A stretch of DNA of 64,000 bases from Mycobacterium bourgelatii. GTDB taxonomy: Bacteria; Actinomycetota; Actinomycetes; Mycobacteriales; Mycobacteriaceae. A model generated the notes under the pieces. The model was not told the DNA's origin. It searched no databases and worked only from the letters and a program-made list of their open reading frames with translations. Position numbers and translations under genes: made by a program. Within the stretch, counting starts at the first letter, position 1. Each line of letters starts with the position of its first letter. Positions 63,587 through 64,000 of the stretch are shown here, in pieces. The stretch is from positions 4,650,001-4,714,000 of the forward strand of contig NZ_BLKZ01000001.1 of NCBI RefSeq assembly GCF_010723575.1. Direction: 5' to 3'.

Positions 63587-64000
63587 CTAGCCGGTCACAC
63601 TCAGCACCGCGTCGGCGTACTCTGGCCGGCACACCACCAGATCGGGCAACAGCGGATCGGGCCGGTTGTATTGCAGCGGAGACCCGTCTAGCCGCGACGT
63701 GTGCAGACCGGCAGCGCGCGCCACCGCCACCGGTGCGGCGGAATCCCATTCATATTGACCGCCGGCGTGTACGTAGATGTCGGCCAGTCCTTGGATGACC
63801 GCCGACACCTTGGCCCCGGCCGATCCCATCTCGACCAGCGTTCCGCCGAGGCTGTCGCGAACCTGCAGAGCGATTGCCGGCGGCCGAGTACGCGACACCA
63901 CGATCCGCGGCGGGGCGGGATTCGGGGCCGGTGGGTCGACGTCGGGGGTCGACAACGTAACACCTTGCGCCGGAAGCGCGACGGCGCCCGCGACGAGCTC
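63587..64000 (-). CDS. cysQ: 3'(2'),5'-bisphosphate nucleotidase CysQ, C-terminal part (runs off the window)
   Basis: The visible 137 codons are the C-terminal part of an inositol-monophosphatase-fold enzyme: [40 protein letters not shown], and [20 protein letters not shown] with the metal-binding WD of the family. This closely follows M. tuberculosis CysQ, which dephosphorylates PAP and related nucleotides to relieve product inhibition in sulfate assimilation. The frame remains open to the window end (reading [13 protein letters not shown]), so the start is outside. It lies 17 bases upstream of the Rrf2 gene on the same strand. Confidence 0.9.
   Translation of the reverse strand, partial: ELVAGAVALPAQGVTLSTPDVDPPAPNPAPPRIVVSRTRPPAIALQVRDSLGGTLVEMGSAGAKVSAVIQGLADIYVHAGGQYEWDSAAPVAVARAAGLHTSRLDGSPLQYNRPDPLLPDLVVCRPEYADAVLSVTG

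Overview
The window is chromosomal DNA from a slow-growing Mycobacterium. The evidence is an rRNA operon directly downstream of murA, a 16S gene with the long form of helix 18 (about 2817-2882), an ITS without tRNA genes, a MurA with Asp instead of the active-site Cys, the mycobacterial AtpF/AtpH(b-delta)/AtpA-tail ATP synthase layout, PE-family proteins, and a gene order matching the M. tuberculosis Rv1315 to Rv1292 block. I could not assign a species.

Positions 1-27492 are conserved core, nearly all on the minus strand. They run from the 5' half of 23S rRNA, ITS, 16S and the rrn leader with its PCL1-type promoter, through murA, a PduO-type cobalamin adenosyltransferase (plus strand) and a DUF2550 protein, to the complete ATP synthase operon (atpI-like, atpB, E, F, FH, A, G, D, C). 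Then follow wecA, sua5, prmC, prfA, rpmE, rho, the threonine/lysine cluster (lysA, hom, thrC, thrB), argS and tRNA-Arg(CCG). Start/stop overlaps join argS-lysA, hom-thrC-thrB and prfA-prmC-sua5, indicating translational coupling.

Positions 27.5-63.1 kb are an accessory stretch between tRNA-Arg and the Rv1287-like Rrf2 regulator. It holds a DyP-type peroxidase cassette; a frameshifted PucR-type regulator divergent from a five-gene lipid operon (acyl-CoA ligase, DUF3556 membrane protein, CrtI-like oxidoreductase, two SDRs); a nickel superoxide dismutase gene facing its signal-peptidase-like maturase; and a GT4 glycosyltransferase plus glycogen-debranching pair behind a near-perfect CIRCE (HrcA) operator. 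Further on are two PE genes, each next to a paralogous four-cysteine secreted protein; several alpha/beta hydrolases; an orphan type II thioesterase; and a PucR regulator divergent from a Baeyer-Villiger monooxygenase-hydrolase pair with a 17-bp palindrome between them. An F420-type LLM oxidoreductase and a VOC protein follow. The stretch ends with an IS1634-family element that was itself split by an IS256-family element; both have recognisable inverted repeats and target duplications.

Positions 63.09-64.0 kb return to conserved genes (Rrf2 regulator and the 3' part of cysQ). The clearest candidates for new biology are the CIRCE-controlled glucan genes, the DyP three-gene cassette, the DUF3556 lipid operon, and a dispersed palindromic repeat found twice, once at the scar of a deleted VOC gene.
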